From Paenactinomyces guangxiensis (GTDB taxonomy: Bacteria; Bacillota; Bacilli; Thermoactinomycetales; Thermoactinomycetaceae), in the NCBI RefSeq assembly GCF_016055185.1, contig NZ_JAECVR010000019.1:1-64000 (forward strand): a stretch of DNA of 64,000 bases. The letters run 5' to 3'. The position numbers were made by a program, and so were the translations under genes. Positions 45,523 through 53,755 of the stretch are shown here, one piece after another (the first letter of the stretch is position 1; each line of letters begins with the position of its first letter). A model generated the notes under the pieces. The model was not told the origin of the DNA and made no database searches. It saw nothing but the letters and a program-made list of their open reading frames with translations.

Positions 45523-47987
45523 ACAATGGCTTGTGAACGTTCGATCCGGCGCATTCCCGGCAGGCGAATGGTTGACCATTCCGGAGAATGGCGCTCAATC
45601 TTGGAGACAACCACCGTCATGTCATCATCAATCCTGCCCCCGTGATAACGGACCGCTTTTTCTAAAAGACAATCGGCAAAGTCCTGGGGATCTTTCGTGT
45701 CAATTTCGCCAATCAAACGGCACATAAAAGCATCTTTGTTAAAAGCGTGGCGGGGAGAGTCATAAATGCCGTCTGAGACCATAATAATGAGATCACCCGG
45801 TTGCAATTTCATTTCAATCGGTTCAATTTCAATTTCATTCAAAATTCCGATCGGAGGATTGGAGGCAGTTAATGTGAATACATCTTTCCCGCGCTTGATA
45901 AAACCGGGGGTCGATCCGATCTTCATAAACCGTCCCTCTGCGGTATTAAGGTCTACCATCGCCAGATCGATAGTCGCAAACATTTCATCTGTTGAACGCA
46001 GGCTGAGAATGGAATTAACCGTATCGACTGCCCTTTCTTCGCTCATCCCTGCCTGCAAGAGGCGCCCTAACAGTTTTAGAGCTGCATGGCTCTCCTCCTG
46101 AGCGCGCTGCCCATTTCCCATCCCGTCACTCAAAGCAACCGCATATTTACCTGTGCCCAGATTCATATAACAATAACTGTCTCCGGAAACAAATCCCCCG
46201 CCCTTTGCGGCTGTAGCTGCTCCTGTTTTTAATTCGTAGCGCTGTGCCGAACCCAGAGTAATAACGGCACCCGTAGAGCGGCCTTTTACTTCTTTGCGGT
46301 ACACAGCAATCGGTTCGCCCAGGATTTCAGTAAGCAACGGAGCGACCAGCTTTTTACATTCATCCAGGCCGTCCCTGTGTGGCATCGTCACTTCCAGCTC
46401 TACTTTCCCTTCTTCCAGATTGATAATATCAACCCGTTGAATGGACAGTCCCAATTCTTCCAACGCTTCATGAATCTGGTCTTCCTGGGCAGTTAACACC
46501 TGAGTTTCGTGACGGATATCACCCGACAGTTTTGACATCACTTCGGCCAGGCCGGTTAATTGATCAGAAACAAGCCGGCGTGATTCTTTCATCTTCTCCT
46601 TCCAGAACATACTTTGTTCATAGAAAGAATATTGTTCCTGAATTGTTTCCATTACTTTTTCGCTACGAATACAGTAGCTTGCCCAGGATGGCGGAACCCG
46701 GACCGGAGCCGCTGTACCCTCTGTTTCTACCAGAGCCATTAAATGGGTGATTCCCTGATAGGTATTTACCACATTTTGCTCCCAACAATGTTGGTATCTG
46801 CTGCATCCAAGACAGGATTGATTCATCACTTCAGAGATAAAATGATGAACCTGATCCTCATCCTCTCTTCGCTGTTTGCTGGTATCTTCGCGAAAACTGA
46901 ATGCCAGCTCTTGAAACAGCTCTGTAAATTGTTCTACCTTGGCCGCGGTGACATCTCGCAACCGCCGGATATAATCCTGATGGGCAGCCTGGTTTTCCAA
47001 TGTCCCGGGCACAAAACGCGAGACAGCTTTAAAAACTTGCTCCGGAGTCAGCAAAAAGAGGAGCAGAGCAATGACAGATTCCTGTAAAGACAACCACATC
47101 GCCGGAGTTCCGCCATCATATAGAGTTAAGATGGCAGAGCCCAGCATAAAACCAAGCGCAACTCCCACCCGCCGTCCTTCTTTAAAAAGTCCGGCAAGCA
47201 AACCGGCGAAAGCGAGCAGGCTGATCTGCAACATGGCTTTTGTATTGGAGAGAGAAAGAATCATCCCTGTAACAACACCCATGGATGAACCGAGCATCGC
47301 GCCCCCTACCAGGGACAAAACGAGGATCAGATAGCGGGAAAAAATATGAATAACAGATAAATCCCATATTTCCCACCCCATCATTCCCGTCATCACCGAG
47401 CCGATGAGAATGACCAGGCAGACCACTTCCTCATGCCTGATACCAATCCGTTTTTTCTTAACTGTAAATAGCGACAGGGAATGAAGGAAGATAAAAGTGA
47501 GAATAAAGCTCAGTAAAACATCTACCCCGGCGACCATTCCTTTGTACAGGGTCCAGCCATCGATCCATAAGCGGACCAGTTGGCTCCCGGCACTGCTGAT
47601 GCCTACCACAAAAGGGGTGTAGTTCAATTGACCCTTACCCATCCACCCGGCTAATTTTTGAATCATGAGCAATATAACAAGACTTCCGGACACTTTCATC
47701 ATATGCATCATATCCAGACTGGCGGCACCTGCGATCAAAGAAATGATCACCACCGGCCACTGCTTTCGGGCCAAATGAAAGGCTACAGCCAGATAGGCGA
47801 TTGCAAACGGAGAGACAGTATCAAGGATCGTCGCCCGGCCCAGTAAGAACCCAATCACCAGCACAGGTAGGTTCCACATATGGACAAACCGGTACATCCA
47901 TCGTTTTTGGCGGCTCCGATCCCATCCCAGCCATTTTTCCAGCGGACGAATGAACCAATTTTTCATTTTTTGCGTACCTAATTGCAT
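45519..47987 (-). CDS. spoIIE: Stage II sporulation protein E (PP2C phosphatase)
   Basis: Membrane phosphatase of about 822 aa that activates sigma-F by dephosphorylating SpoIIAA and acts in asymmetric division. An N-terminal region with about ten helices (to about 325) is followed by a central regulatory domain and a C-terminal PP2C domain with 'VALSDGMGNGQRAQEESHAA', 'LIIMVSDGIYDSPRHAF' and 'RIDDDMTVVVSKIE'. ATG at 47987 (GGGGTGG upstream) is preferred over GTG at 48017. The last codon and the TGA stop read into the IS remnant end, but the length matches B. subtilis (827). Confidence 0.96.
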   Translation of the reverse strand: MQLGTQKMKNWFIRPLEKWLGWDRSRQKRWMYRFVHMWNLPVLVIGFLLGRATILDTVSPFAIAYLAVAFHLARKQWPVVIISLIAGAASLDMMHMMKVSGSLVILLMIQKLAGWMGKGQLNYTPFVVGISSAGSQLVRLWIDGWTLYKGMVAGVDVLLSFILTFIFLHSLSLFTVKKKRIGIRHEEVVCLVILIGSVMTGMMGWEIWDLSVIHIFSRYLILVLSLVGGAMLGSSMGVVTGMILSLSNTKAMLQISLLAFAGLLAGLFKEGRRVGVALGFMLGSAILTLYDGGTPAMWLSLQESVIALLLFLLTPEQVFKAVSRFVPGTLENQAAHQDYIRRLRDVTAAKVEQFTELFQELAFSFREDTSKQRREDEDQVHHFISEVMNQSCLGCSRYQHCWEQNVVNTYQGITHLMALVETEGTAAPVRVPPSWASYCIRSEKVMETIQEQYSFYEQSMFWKEKMKESRRLVSDQLTGLAEVMSKLSGDIRHETQVLTAQEDQIHEALEELGLSIQRVDIINLEEGKVELEVTMPHRDGLDECKKLVAPLLTEILGEPIAVYRKEVKGRSTGAVITLGSAQRYELKTGAATAAKGGGFVSGDSYCYMNLGTGKYAVALSDGMGNGQRAQEESHAALKLLGRLLQAGMSEERAVDTVNSILSLRSTDEMFATIDLAMVDLNTAEGRFMKIGSTPGFIKRGKDVFTLTASNPPIGILNEIEIEPIEMKLQPGDLIIMVSDGIYDSPRHAFNKDAFMCRLIGEIDTKDPQDFADCLLEKAVRYHGGRIDDDMTVVVSKIERHSPEWSTIRLPGMRRIERSQAIV

Positions 47988-48019
47988 CCTTGCCACCCCA
48001 TTTTTCTTTTGTGGCACTC

Positions 48020-48085
48020 ATTATAGCGGGCAGCAAGGCAGAAAGTTTGTCAGATTGGCTGAACAGGAAAAAAAATTTTACGACA
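48020..48085 (-). promoter_or_regulatory. Probable Spo0A-activated spoIIE promoter
   Basis: On the minus strand a perfect -10 hexamer TATAAT (48025-48020) is preceded by CTGACA (48053-48048, 5 of 6 to the -35 consensus) with an unusually long 22-bp spacer. Long spacers of 21-22 bp are known for the Spo0A-activated spoIIE and spoIIG promoters of B. subtilis. A 0A-like box TGTCGTA lies at 48085-48079, and further TGTCG-type sites occur near 48193, 48221 and 48265. Confidence 0.78.
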
Positions 48086-48144
48086 TTTTTTCAAATTGGC
48101 TTTTTGCCGTGAATACGAAGGCGGGGTGCTGGTATACAAACAAA

Positions 48145-48174
48145 CGTGCCCCCTCTTAATTGGAGGGGGCACGC
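48145..48174 (-). terminator. Intrinsic terminator of the DUF402 gene
   Basis: Strong hairpin GTGCCCCCTC / GAGGGGGCAC with loop CAATTAA, followed on the minus strand by GTTTGTTTG, between the DUF402 gene and the spoIIE promoter. Confidence 0.85.
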
Positions 48175-48296
48175 TCAATTCACGTCTACCCATGTCGTTT
48201 TTCATCAGAAATGCAACTGCATCGACAAAACTTCTAAAGACACAACAGCTGATTATCCAGTGGATGTCGAACCGGGAATGGCTCTGACCGGAAAAA

Positions 48297-48767
48297 CTAG
48301 TCAGGTAGAGGATACATCTTGGCTTCATGAATAAAAGAGGGGATCAGCTTGCGCTCGGTCTGAAGGCGAATCATTTGATCCAGCGTCCGCAGGGCATGAA
48401 CTTGTTGCCGGCGTTTGATTTGTCCTTTTTCCACGGAATCGGCAAACTCATCCACATCGATCAGATGATAATGGCCGTCCGGGTCGATAATCAGGTCAAA
48501 CAGCAGGTCAATCATCACATAACGCAAACGCCCAACCTGGTGCATCTCCATGACATCACAATAGTAATAGAGGAATTCCCCGGACCGGGCAAATACCTTG
48601 GAAATGGTATACCCTTTCCGCACAAAATAGTAGGTAAGGAAAATCCTCTTCCCGTCAGGGTTGGCATACTGAGTAGCGAAGCAGTGTCGTCCACGCCAAT
48701 CACGTACCAATTCGGTATATGTCTTATTTATTGTTGTAAATTTAATTTTTTTAATGACGACATCCAC
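48297..48767 (-). CDS. DUF402 family protein
   Basis: Protein of 156 aa. The DUF402 core is visible as 'GEFLYYYCDVMEMHQVG', 'YVMIDLLFDLIIDPDGHYHL' and 'IDVDEFADSVEKGQIKRR'; the clustered Asp/Glu resemble the metal site of FomD-type nucleotidyl-phosphonate hydrolases. B. subtilis YgaC is a family member. Cellular role unknown; a nucleoside diphosphate or related phosphatase activity is plausible (family knowledge). It stands where yabR lies in B. subtilis, between the tRNA genes and spoIIE. Confidence 0.88.
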   Translation of the reverse strand: MDVVIKKIKFTTINKTYTELVRDWRGRHCFATQYANPDGKRIFLTYYFVRKGYTISKVFARSGEFLYYYCDVMEMHQVGRLRYVMIDLLFDLIIDPDGHYHLIDVDEFADSVEKGQIKRRQQVHALRTLDQMIRLQTERKLIPSFIHEAKMYPLPD

Positions 48768-48828
48768 ACAACCACTCCCACATTCCCCCGATGCTTTTCG
48801 TTATGTGCTCTTCTCAGGGAAATTCCAT

Positions 48829-48878
48829 AAAAAAAAGGCGATTATCCGCCCTGTGACGAGGGCTGTCCTTCGCCTTCT
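48829..48878 (-). terminator. Terminator after the two tRNA-Met genes
   Basis: Minus-strand outer stem GGCGA / TCGCC and inner stem GCCCT / AGGGC, followed by eight Ts, 12 bp after the tRNA-Met 3' end. Confidence 0.82.
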
Positions 48879-48890
48879 CCTCTCTCCGTT

Positions 48891-48967
48891 TGGTAGCGGC
48901 GGAGGGCCTCGAACCCCCGACCTTACGGGTATGAACCGTACGCTCTAGCCAGCTGAGCTACGCCGCC
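48891..48967 (-). tRNA. tRNA-Met, elongator (anticodon CAT)
   Basis: 77-nt cloverleaf read on the minus strand: begins GGCGGCGTAGCTCAGCTGGC, anticodon loop TTCATAC, T-arm GGGTTCGAGG, and encoded end CGCTACCA. The acceptor stem is fully paired, and the sequence follows the elongator tRNA-Met pattern of Bacillus rather than the lysidine-modified tRNA-Ile(CAT). It follows the initiator tRNA by 9 bp. Confidence 0.93.
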
Positions 48968-48976
48968 TCATTTCAC

Positions 48977-49052
<76 letters not shown>

Positions 49053-49141
49053 TTATTGTTGCCATTTCACCGCCGTCGCTGCGAACAAAACCTATTATAT
49101 AGGCTATCCGCAGCGATGTCAAGCGATGAAATAAAAGTTTT

Positions 49142-50434
49142 TTATCGAGGGATTCCCCGTGATGGGTAGAGGAGATATTTCTTGCGCAAGGCCAAGAATT
49201 CCTTCAGTTCCTGAGACCATCCCCGGACAATTTCTTTCGCGGAAAGGCCCTGGTCGATTTGCTTTCTCACCCGGTCCGTTCCTGTTAATTTATCCATCCA
49301 GTAAGGCTCCTTGGATTCCCGCCATGCAAATTTGTCAGGATATAGCTTTTTTGTCTTTTCAATGATGGTAAGCCCGGTCAAAATGGGGTCAAACTTGTCC
49401 GGTTCCTCAACGTAAACCTGAATCCCCCCGACAGCCGTGTTTTGGTACTTGGAAAATGTCGGAGTAAAATAAGCTTCACGGAAAGAAACACCGGGCAGGC
49501 CAGCTTTGTTTAGTTCTTCAGCCAGTTTCCATCCCTCAATATAGGGAGCCCCGATCAGTTCAAAAGGCCGTGTTGTCCCTCTTCCCTCCGACAGGTTGGT
49601 CGCTTCAATCAAACCCGTTCCCGGGTATACTTTAGCTGTATCAGGGGTGGGCATATTCGGGGAAGGCAATACCCACGGGAGGCCTGTTTCCTCAAACATC
49701 TGGTGGCGAACCCAGCCTTTGACCTTGACAACTTGCAATTCTGCTTTCTTCTTGCCTGCTTTCGGAAAAAACTCTTCATTAAACAGTTTGGCCAATTCTC
49801 CAACAGTCATTCCGTGGCGTTGCGGAATCGGGAACAACCCCACAAACGAGCTGTACTCTTCCTCCAGCACAGGCCCTTCTACCTTTACCCCGCCGATCGG
49901 ATTGGGGCGGTCGAGCACGATAAAGGGTTTATCGGCGATAGCGGCTGCTTCCATGGCATATGCCATCGTGTAGATGTAAGTATAAAAGCGGGTTCCCACA
50001 TCTTGAATATCAAAAACAAGTACATCGACATCTTTAAAGAGAGGAACCATGTCGGCCGGTTGTTTTCCATAAAGATTAACAAGCGGCAATCCCGTCTTGG
50101 GATCAATGAGAGTACCAGGTAATTCCCCCGCCTGTTCCGTTCCGCGTACTCCGTGTTCCGGTCCGAACACTTGCGTCACTTGAATTCCTTTCTCTAACAT
50201 CGCATCCAGAGCATGTTGATAGTCACTGGTGATTCCGGTCGGGTTGGTGATTAATCCCACACGTTTCCCTTTCAGCTGGTCCGGATTTTGCAGCAGCACT
50301 TCCAAACCGGTCATGACACGGGGTTTTTTCTTAGGATAATGAGCGGTTTCACCGTTTGCAAAATTATAGCCTATAAAACTGAAAGTGAAGAGAAAGATCA
50401 TCATCAATACCAGCCATCGATTGCGATTCACCAC
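49142..50434 (-). CDS. namZ: Exo-beta-N-acetylmuramidase NamZ family (DUF1343)
   Basis: Secreted protein of 430 aa with an N-terminal signal peptide (about 1-28). DUF1343 landmarks: 'KGKRVGLITNPTGITSDYQH', 'QVFGPEHGVRGTEQAGE', 'VLVFDIQDVGTRFYTYIYT', 'PFIVLDRPNPIGG', 'YSSFVGLFPIPQRHGMTVGE' and 'TNLSEGRGTTRPFELIGAPY'. B. subtilis NamZ (YbbC) removes MurNAc from peptidoglycan fragment ends during wall recycling; the acidic residues of the active site are consistent. In B. subtilis it belongs to a muropeptide operon elsewhere; here it stands alone between divIC and the tRNA genes. Confidence 0.92.
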   Translation of the reverse strand: MVNRNRWLVLMMIFLFTFSFIGYNFANGETAHYPKKKPRVMTGLEVLLQNPDQLKGKRVGLITNPTGITSDYQHALDAMLEKGIQVTQVFGPEHGVRGTEQAGELPGTLIDPKTGLPLVNLYGKQPADMVPLFKDVDVLVFDIQDVGTRFYTYIYTMAYAMEAAAIADKPFIVLDRPNPIGGVKVEGPVLEEEYSSFVGLFPIPQRHGMTVGELAKLFNEEFFPKAGKKKAELQVVKVKGWVRHQMFEETGLPWVLPSPNMPTPDTAKVYPGTGLIEATNLSEGRGTTRPFELIGAPYIEGWKLAEELNKAGLPGVSFREAYFTPTFSKYQNTAVGGIQVYVEEPDKFDPILTGLTIIEKTKKLYPDKFAWRESKEPYWMDKLTGTDRVRKQIDQGLSAKEIVRGWSQELKEFLALRKKYLLYPSRGIPR

Positions 50435-50535
50435 GATCCCTCCTTTGGATTTGTGAGATTTCCTGGTGACAACAGGGGGGTGGCCCTCTTTAAGAGGATA
50501 TAACTACATTCTCCCCACTGCGATGTTTTCCCTGC

Positions 50536-50577
50536 AAAAATAACCTCCGGCTTCCTTGGCACAGAGGTTATTTGCAA
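50536..50577 (-). terminator. Terminator of the yabP-yabQ-divIC operon
   Basis: Minus-strand AATAACCTC / GAGGTTATT stem followed by TTTGC, beginning right after the divIC stop codon. Confidence 0.85.
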
Positions 50578-50979
50578 TTAATTTTCCCTAGTGGTATATA
50601 CTTCCTCATCCGGCTTGCTGTATCCCAGCTTATGGGCTAACTCAAGCAAATAATCTTCGTCTCTCAGCTTTTTGATCACTGTTTCAAGTTCCTTCGTTTC
50701 CGCTTGAACAATTTTCAGCTCTTCCTGTTTGGCAGTAAGTTGATCCTCTTTTTTCCAGATCCTCCACTCTTGAACGACTAGCTGGACAACCGCCCAACAG
50801 ATGAAGAGAATCATCCCGCCGAGCCAGAGCAAACGGCGGCGGCGAACGGACGGATGAAGTTGGTTTCTGGGTTGACGTGATTTTTTGACCTGCTTTGACG
50901 AAGGAGATGACCGGGATTGACGGTTTGCACCCGGATGGTTAAAAGCGAGAATCTTATCCGCAGAACGTTGAACAGGCAT
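50578..50979 (-). CDS. divIC: Cell division protein DivIC (FtsB/DivIC family)
   Basis: Small bitopic membrane protein of 133 aa of the divisome. A basic N-terminal cytoplasmic tail rich in Ser/Arg/Lys is followed by one helix ('LLWLGGMILFICWAVVQLVV'), then a coiled coil ('KKEDQLTAKQEELKIVQAE') and the conserved end 'DEDYLLELAHKLGYSKPDEE'. ATG at 50979 lies 1 nt after the yabQ stop and is preceded by AAAGGGTG; upstream in-frame ATG codons fall inside yabQ and are unlikely. Confidence 0.92.
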   Translation of the reverse strand: MPVQRSADKILAFNHPGANRQSRSSPSSKQVKKSRQPRNQLHPSVRRRRLLWLGGMILFICWAVVQLVVQEWRIWKKEDQLTAKQEELKIVQAETKELETVIKKLRDEDYLLELAHKLGYSKPDEEVYTTREN

Positions 50980-50980
50980 G

Positions 50981-51565
50981 TTATTCACCCTTTTCTCTGT
51001 TCTTAAACAACCACGTCTTCCAACGACGACAGATTTGGTGAAACTTTTGTATAAAAGGTCCGGTACCTTTTTGGATATATTTCTTGAAAGGGCGTGCGAT
51101 CCATTCAAGCGGGGCTAAACATTTCAAAAACGCTTTTGCAAGGATCAGGAGTATTTTAAACAGGAATTGAAACATATTTTCAAGAAATGCCCACAGAGTA
51201 ACAAGGGGAATCCATATGAGCGCGCGTAAAGCAAGAAGGGTCCAGTGAACCAGTTTTTCTATCACCTTAATGATCAGTTGAATCAAGCGAATCATTTGCT
51301 TGCTCACCCAGTGATAGTAGAGAAAAAATCCCATGCACACCGCTACAAATATGTAAAACCGAAGCTGCCCCCAGTTACTCCACATGAGCAGACTAAAAAC
51401 CAGACCTGCCGAGACCGTCCAATAAAGAAGATCAATGAGAGAGACGACCCATCCCCTCAGACGAAAGCGGGCCTTTAACACCCGGTACGTATCTAAAATG
51501 ACCCCAAGCAACAATCCCGAGCTGAACATGAGAGCCATCGTTGTCCACTGAGTATAAAGCGTCAC
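50981..51565 (-). CDS. yabQ: Spore cortex assembly membrane protein YabQ
   Basis: Protein of 194 aa with about four to five helices in the first 120 residues ('LLLGVILDTYRVLKARFRLR' is the family core) and a basic C-terminal tail. YabQ is a forespore-envelope protein needed for cortex formation in B. subtilis. It overlaps yabP by 4 nt and precedes divIC by 1 nt, the standard order. Confidence 0.92.
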   Translation of the reverse strand: MTLYTQWTTMALMFSSGLLLGVILDTYRVLKARFRLRGWVVSLIDLLYWTVSAGLVFSLLMWSNWGQLRFYIFVAVCMGFFLYYHWVSKQMIRLIQLIIKVIEKLVHWTLLALRALIWIPLVTLWAFLENMFQFLFKILLILAKAFLKCLAPLEWIARPFKKYIQKGTGPFIQKFHQICRRWKTWLFKNREKGE

Positions 51566-51852
51566 TTAAATAACCTTCCAAAGAAGCTATTCCTTTTTTC
51601 CGTCCGGGGCATATGGACATCCAGATAGCTGATATCCATAAAATGACCCTCAATGGAGACACGCCCTTGATCTAAGTCCAGATTTTTTATGTGCAATTCC
51701 TGTCCACGGATCCCGAGATATCCGTAATCGGTCTGAAGTAAAAATTCCTCACTGTCAAAACTTTCAACATTGACCACCCCGGACACCTCCATGGTATTCC
51801 GATTGGTCATCACGATCTCATGCTGGCTTGTACCCAATGTTTCTTCGACCAC
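51562..51852 (-). CDS. yabP: Sporulation protein YabP
   Basis: Protein of 96 aa, soluble, with the YabP/YqfC beta-rich fold: 'HEIVMTNRNTMEVSGVVNVE', 'SFDSEEFLLQTDYGYLGIRG' and 'QGRVSIEGHFMDISYLD'. In B. subtilis it is needed for cortex formation and transcribed with yabQ by sigma-E. I see no clear sigma-E promoter in the 40 bp upstream. Confidence 0.93.
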   Translation of the reverse strand: MVEETLGTSQHEIVMTNRNTMEVSGVVNVESFDSEEFLLQTDYGYLGIRGQELHIKNLDLDQGRVSIEGHFMDISYLDVHMPRTEKRNSFFGRLFK

Positions 51853-51892
51853 AGCATGTACCCCCTCTCTTGGTACATGATATGGACAAAGG

Positions 51893-52183
51893 TTAGAAAT
51901 TAGAACTGAGGGAGCCGTCTTCCGGATCGCCCGCTTTCTCTTCTTTTAATATCGTAAACATATCTTTGGCATCCTCTTTTTTCACCGTTTCCTGAATCTT
52001 TTCCACTCGGGCAGTAACCACCTTATGGCCAAAGCGGATCGAGAGCTCATCCCCGACAGCGACAACGCTTCCCGCTTTGGCCACTTTTCCGTTGATGGTC
52101 ACTCTTCCCTGGTCGCATACTTCTTTCGCCAGAGTGCGTCTCTTCACCAGCCTTGATATTTTCAGGAATTTATCCAGCCTCAT
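51893..52183 (-). CDS. rqcP: S4-domain ribosome quality control factor RqcP (YabO)
   Basis: RNA-binding protein of 96 aa. The S4 domain opens 'MRLDKFLKISRLVKRRTLAK' and continues 'CDQGRVTINGKVAKAGSVVA' and 'VGDELSIRFGHKVVTARVEK'. RqcP acts with RqcH on obstructed 50S subunits to add alanine tails. The ATG at 52183 is preferred because it gives the family N-terminus and follows GGGAG; an upstream in-frame ATG lies 30 nt earlier. Confidence 0.93.
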   Translation of the reverse strand: MRLDKFLKISRLVKRRTLAKEVCDQGRVTINGKVAKAGSVVAVGDELSIRFGHKVVTARVEKIQETVKKEDAKDMFTILKEEKAGDPEDGSLSSNF

Positions 52184-52282
52184 TTCCTGCTTCTCCCTTC
52201 CTGCATTTGTCAACTCGAATAAAAATTCGGGGTGGCAGGGAAAAGTCCTGCAAATTCCCCGATCATTCTCTTTAGAAAATGA

Positions 52283-53743
52283 TTACCCTTCTGATTGTTT
52301 AGCTTCATCCCACCAGGCATCCAGCTGTTCCATCGTCAGGTCCTCTAACTGTTTGCCCAGTTGTTGCGCCTGTTTTTCAATATACCGAAAGCGGCACTCA
52401 AATTTTCGGCAAGCGCCCAACAAGGCCAATTCCGGGTGAACATTGAAAAAGCGGGCAAGGGAACCCAGGACAAATAACAAGTCCCCCAATTCCTCCTCCT
52501 GCTCCTCGGCGGTATCGGCCTCGATCAGCTCTTTTAACTCTTCATGGACTTTCCTGAGTACATCTTCTTTCTTCTCCCAATCAAAGCCTGCTTTGGCCGC
52601 TTTCTTTTGCAGTTCGTAAGATTTGAGCAAGGCAGGTAAATGATTCGGAATACCGTCAAGAAGGGATTTCATTTCTTCCCCGGACCGCTCCTGCTTTTTG
52701 ATTTGTTCCCAGTTGCGCTTGACATCTTCGGCCGTTTCCGCCGCCTGATCTCCAAATACATGAGGATGCCGGCGAATCATTTTATCCGACAGTCGTCCAA
52801 TCACTTCGTAAATATCAAAGGTTCCCTCTTCTTTCGCGATTTGTGCATGTAACATCACCTGAAGCAAAACATCTCCCAGTTCATCAGCCATCCCCTCTGC
52901 ATCCTGACCGGCAACGGCATCCAAAAACTCGTATGCCTCTTCAATCAAGTAGGGCCGCAAGCTTTCATGAGTTTGCTTTCGATCCCAGGGACATCCTTCC
53001 GGACTCCGCAGATGTTCAATGATCCCGGTCAGAAAGTCAAAACGGCGGTACAGCCCTTTTCCATCTTTAAGAGGGGGAACATAAACAGAGGTGAGGTCGG
53101 TAAAATCGTCAGTTCGATCCAGTTCAAATAAAGGAACCGTTTTGATCTGTTCCAATCCTTCCACACCAAGTGCCGTGGCAATTTGAACCCTGTGTTCGTC
53201 GGGATATGTTTCCATCAGAGCCAGCTTTACATCGGAAGCTACCAGACGGTCATATACTTGTCCCACCAAAACATGGACACGGGGGTTGATTTGTTCCGGA
53301 TCCAGTTCATTCCCATCGACCAACTGAAATCCTTCAATCGGATCAATTTCCAACCGGGCAAAAGAGGCATCGAGAAAACTGCCTCCGCCGCGGACTTCAA
53401 TCTTGATTCCCCGTTCCGGTCCTTCGGCGAGCAGAATCCGGACCGTTTTTTCGGCGACCATGGGATGCCCCGGTACCGCATAGATGACTGGTGAAGAAGT
53501 ACGCGCCATATCAAACAGCTTTTCGGCGATAGCACGATAAACCGCTGAAAACTCATCATGTGCTTCGTATACCCGGTCAAAAGACCGGAAGTCAATCCCT
53601 TTTTGCTTCAACCAGCTGACAACCGGGTGCTTCTCCGTTCTAAGCCACACACGCTCACCCGTCTCCAGGAGATTTAAGGTTCCCAGAGGGAGTGACTGTT
53701 CATCACCAAAGCCAAGGCCAACCACAAAGATTTTCCCTCTCAT
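52283..53743 (-). CDS. yabN: Tetrapyrrole methylase-MazG fusion (YabN)
   Basis: Two-domain protein of 486 aa. An N-terminal SAM-dependent tetrapyrrole methylase-like domain (about 1-220) contains 'VIYAVPGHPMVAEKTVRIL'. The C-terminal part carries two MazG nucleotide pyrophosphohydrolase modules, with the metal motif in 'LIEEAYEFLDAVAGQDAE' plus 'ADELGDVLLQVMLHAQIA', and 'EEELGDLLFVLGSLARFF' in the second. MazG removes damaged or alarmone-type nucleotides; the methylase substrate is unknown. Length and order match B. subtilis YabN (489). Confidence 0.94.
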   Translation of the reverse strand: MRGKIFVVGLGFGDEQSLPLGTLNLLETGERVWLRTEKHPVVSWLKQKGIDFRSFDRVYEAHDEFSAVYRAIAEKLFDMARTSSPVIYAVPGHPMVAEKTVRILLAEGPERGIKIEVRGGGSFLDASFARLEIDPIEGFQLVDGNELDPEQINPRVHVLVGQVYDRLVASDVKLALMETYPDEHRVQIATALGVEGLEQIKTVPLFELDRTDDFTDLTSVYVPPLKDGKGLYRRFDFLTGIIEHLRSPEGCPWDRKQTHESLRPYLIEEAYEFLDAVAGQDAEGMADELGDVLLQVMLHAQIAKEEGTFDIYEVIGRLSDKMIRRHPHVFGDQAAETAEDVKRNWEQIKKQERSGEEMKSLLDGIPNHLPALLKSYELQKKAAKAGFDWEKKEDVLRKVHEELKELIEADTAEEQEEELGDLLFVLGSLARFFNVHPELALLGACRKFECRFRYIEKQAQQLGKQLEDLTMEQLDAWWDEAKQSEG

Positions 53744-53755
53744 GTTTTCCCACCT

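Noticed and set aside
51853-51900. Sigma-E promoter before yabP
   Set aside because: A CATATCAT sequence is present near the expected -10, but no matching -35 at 14-15 bp; too weak to report.
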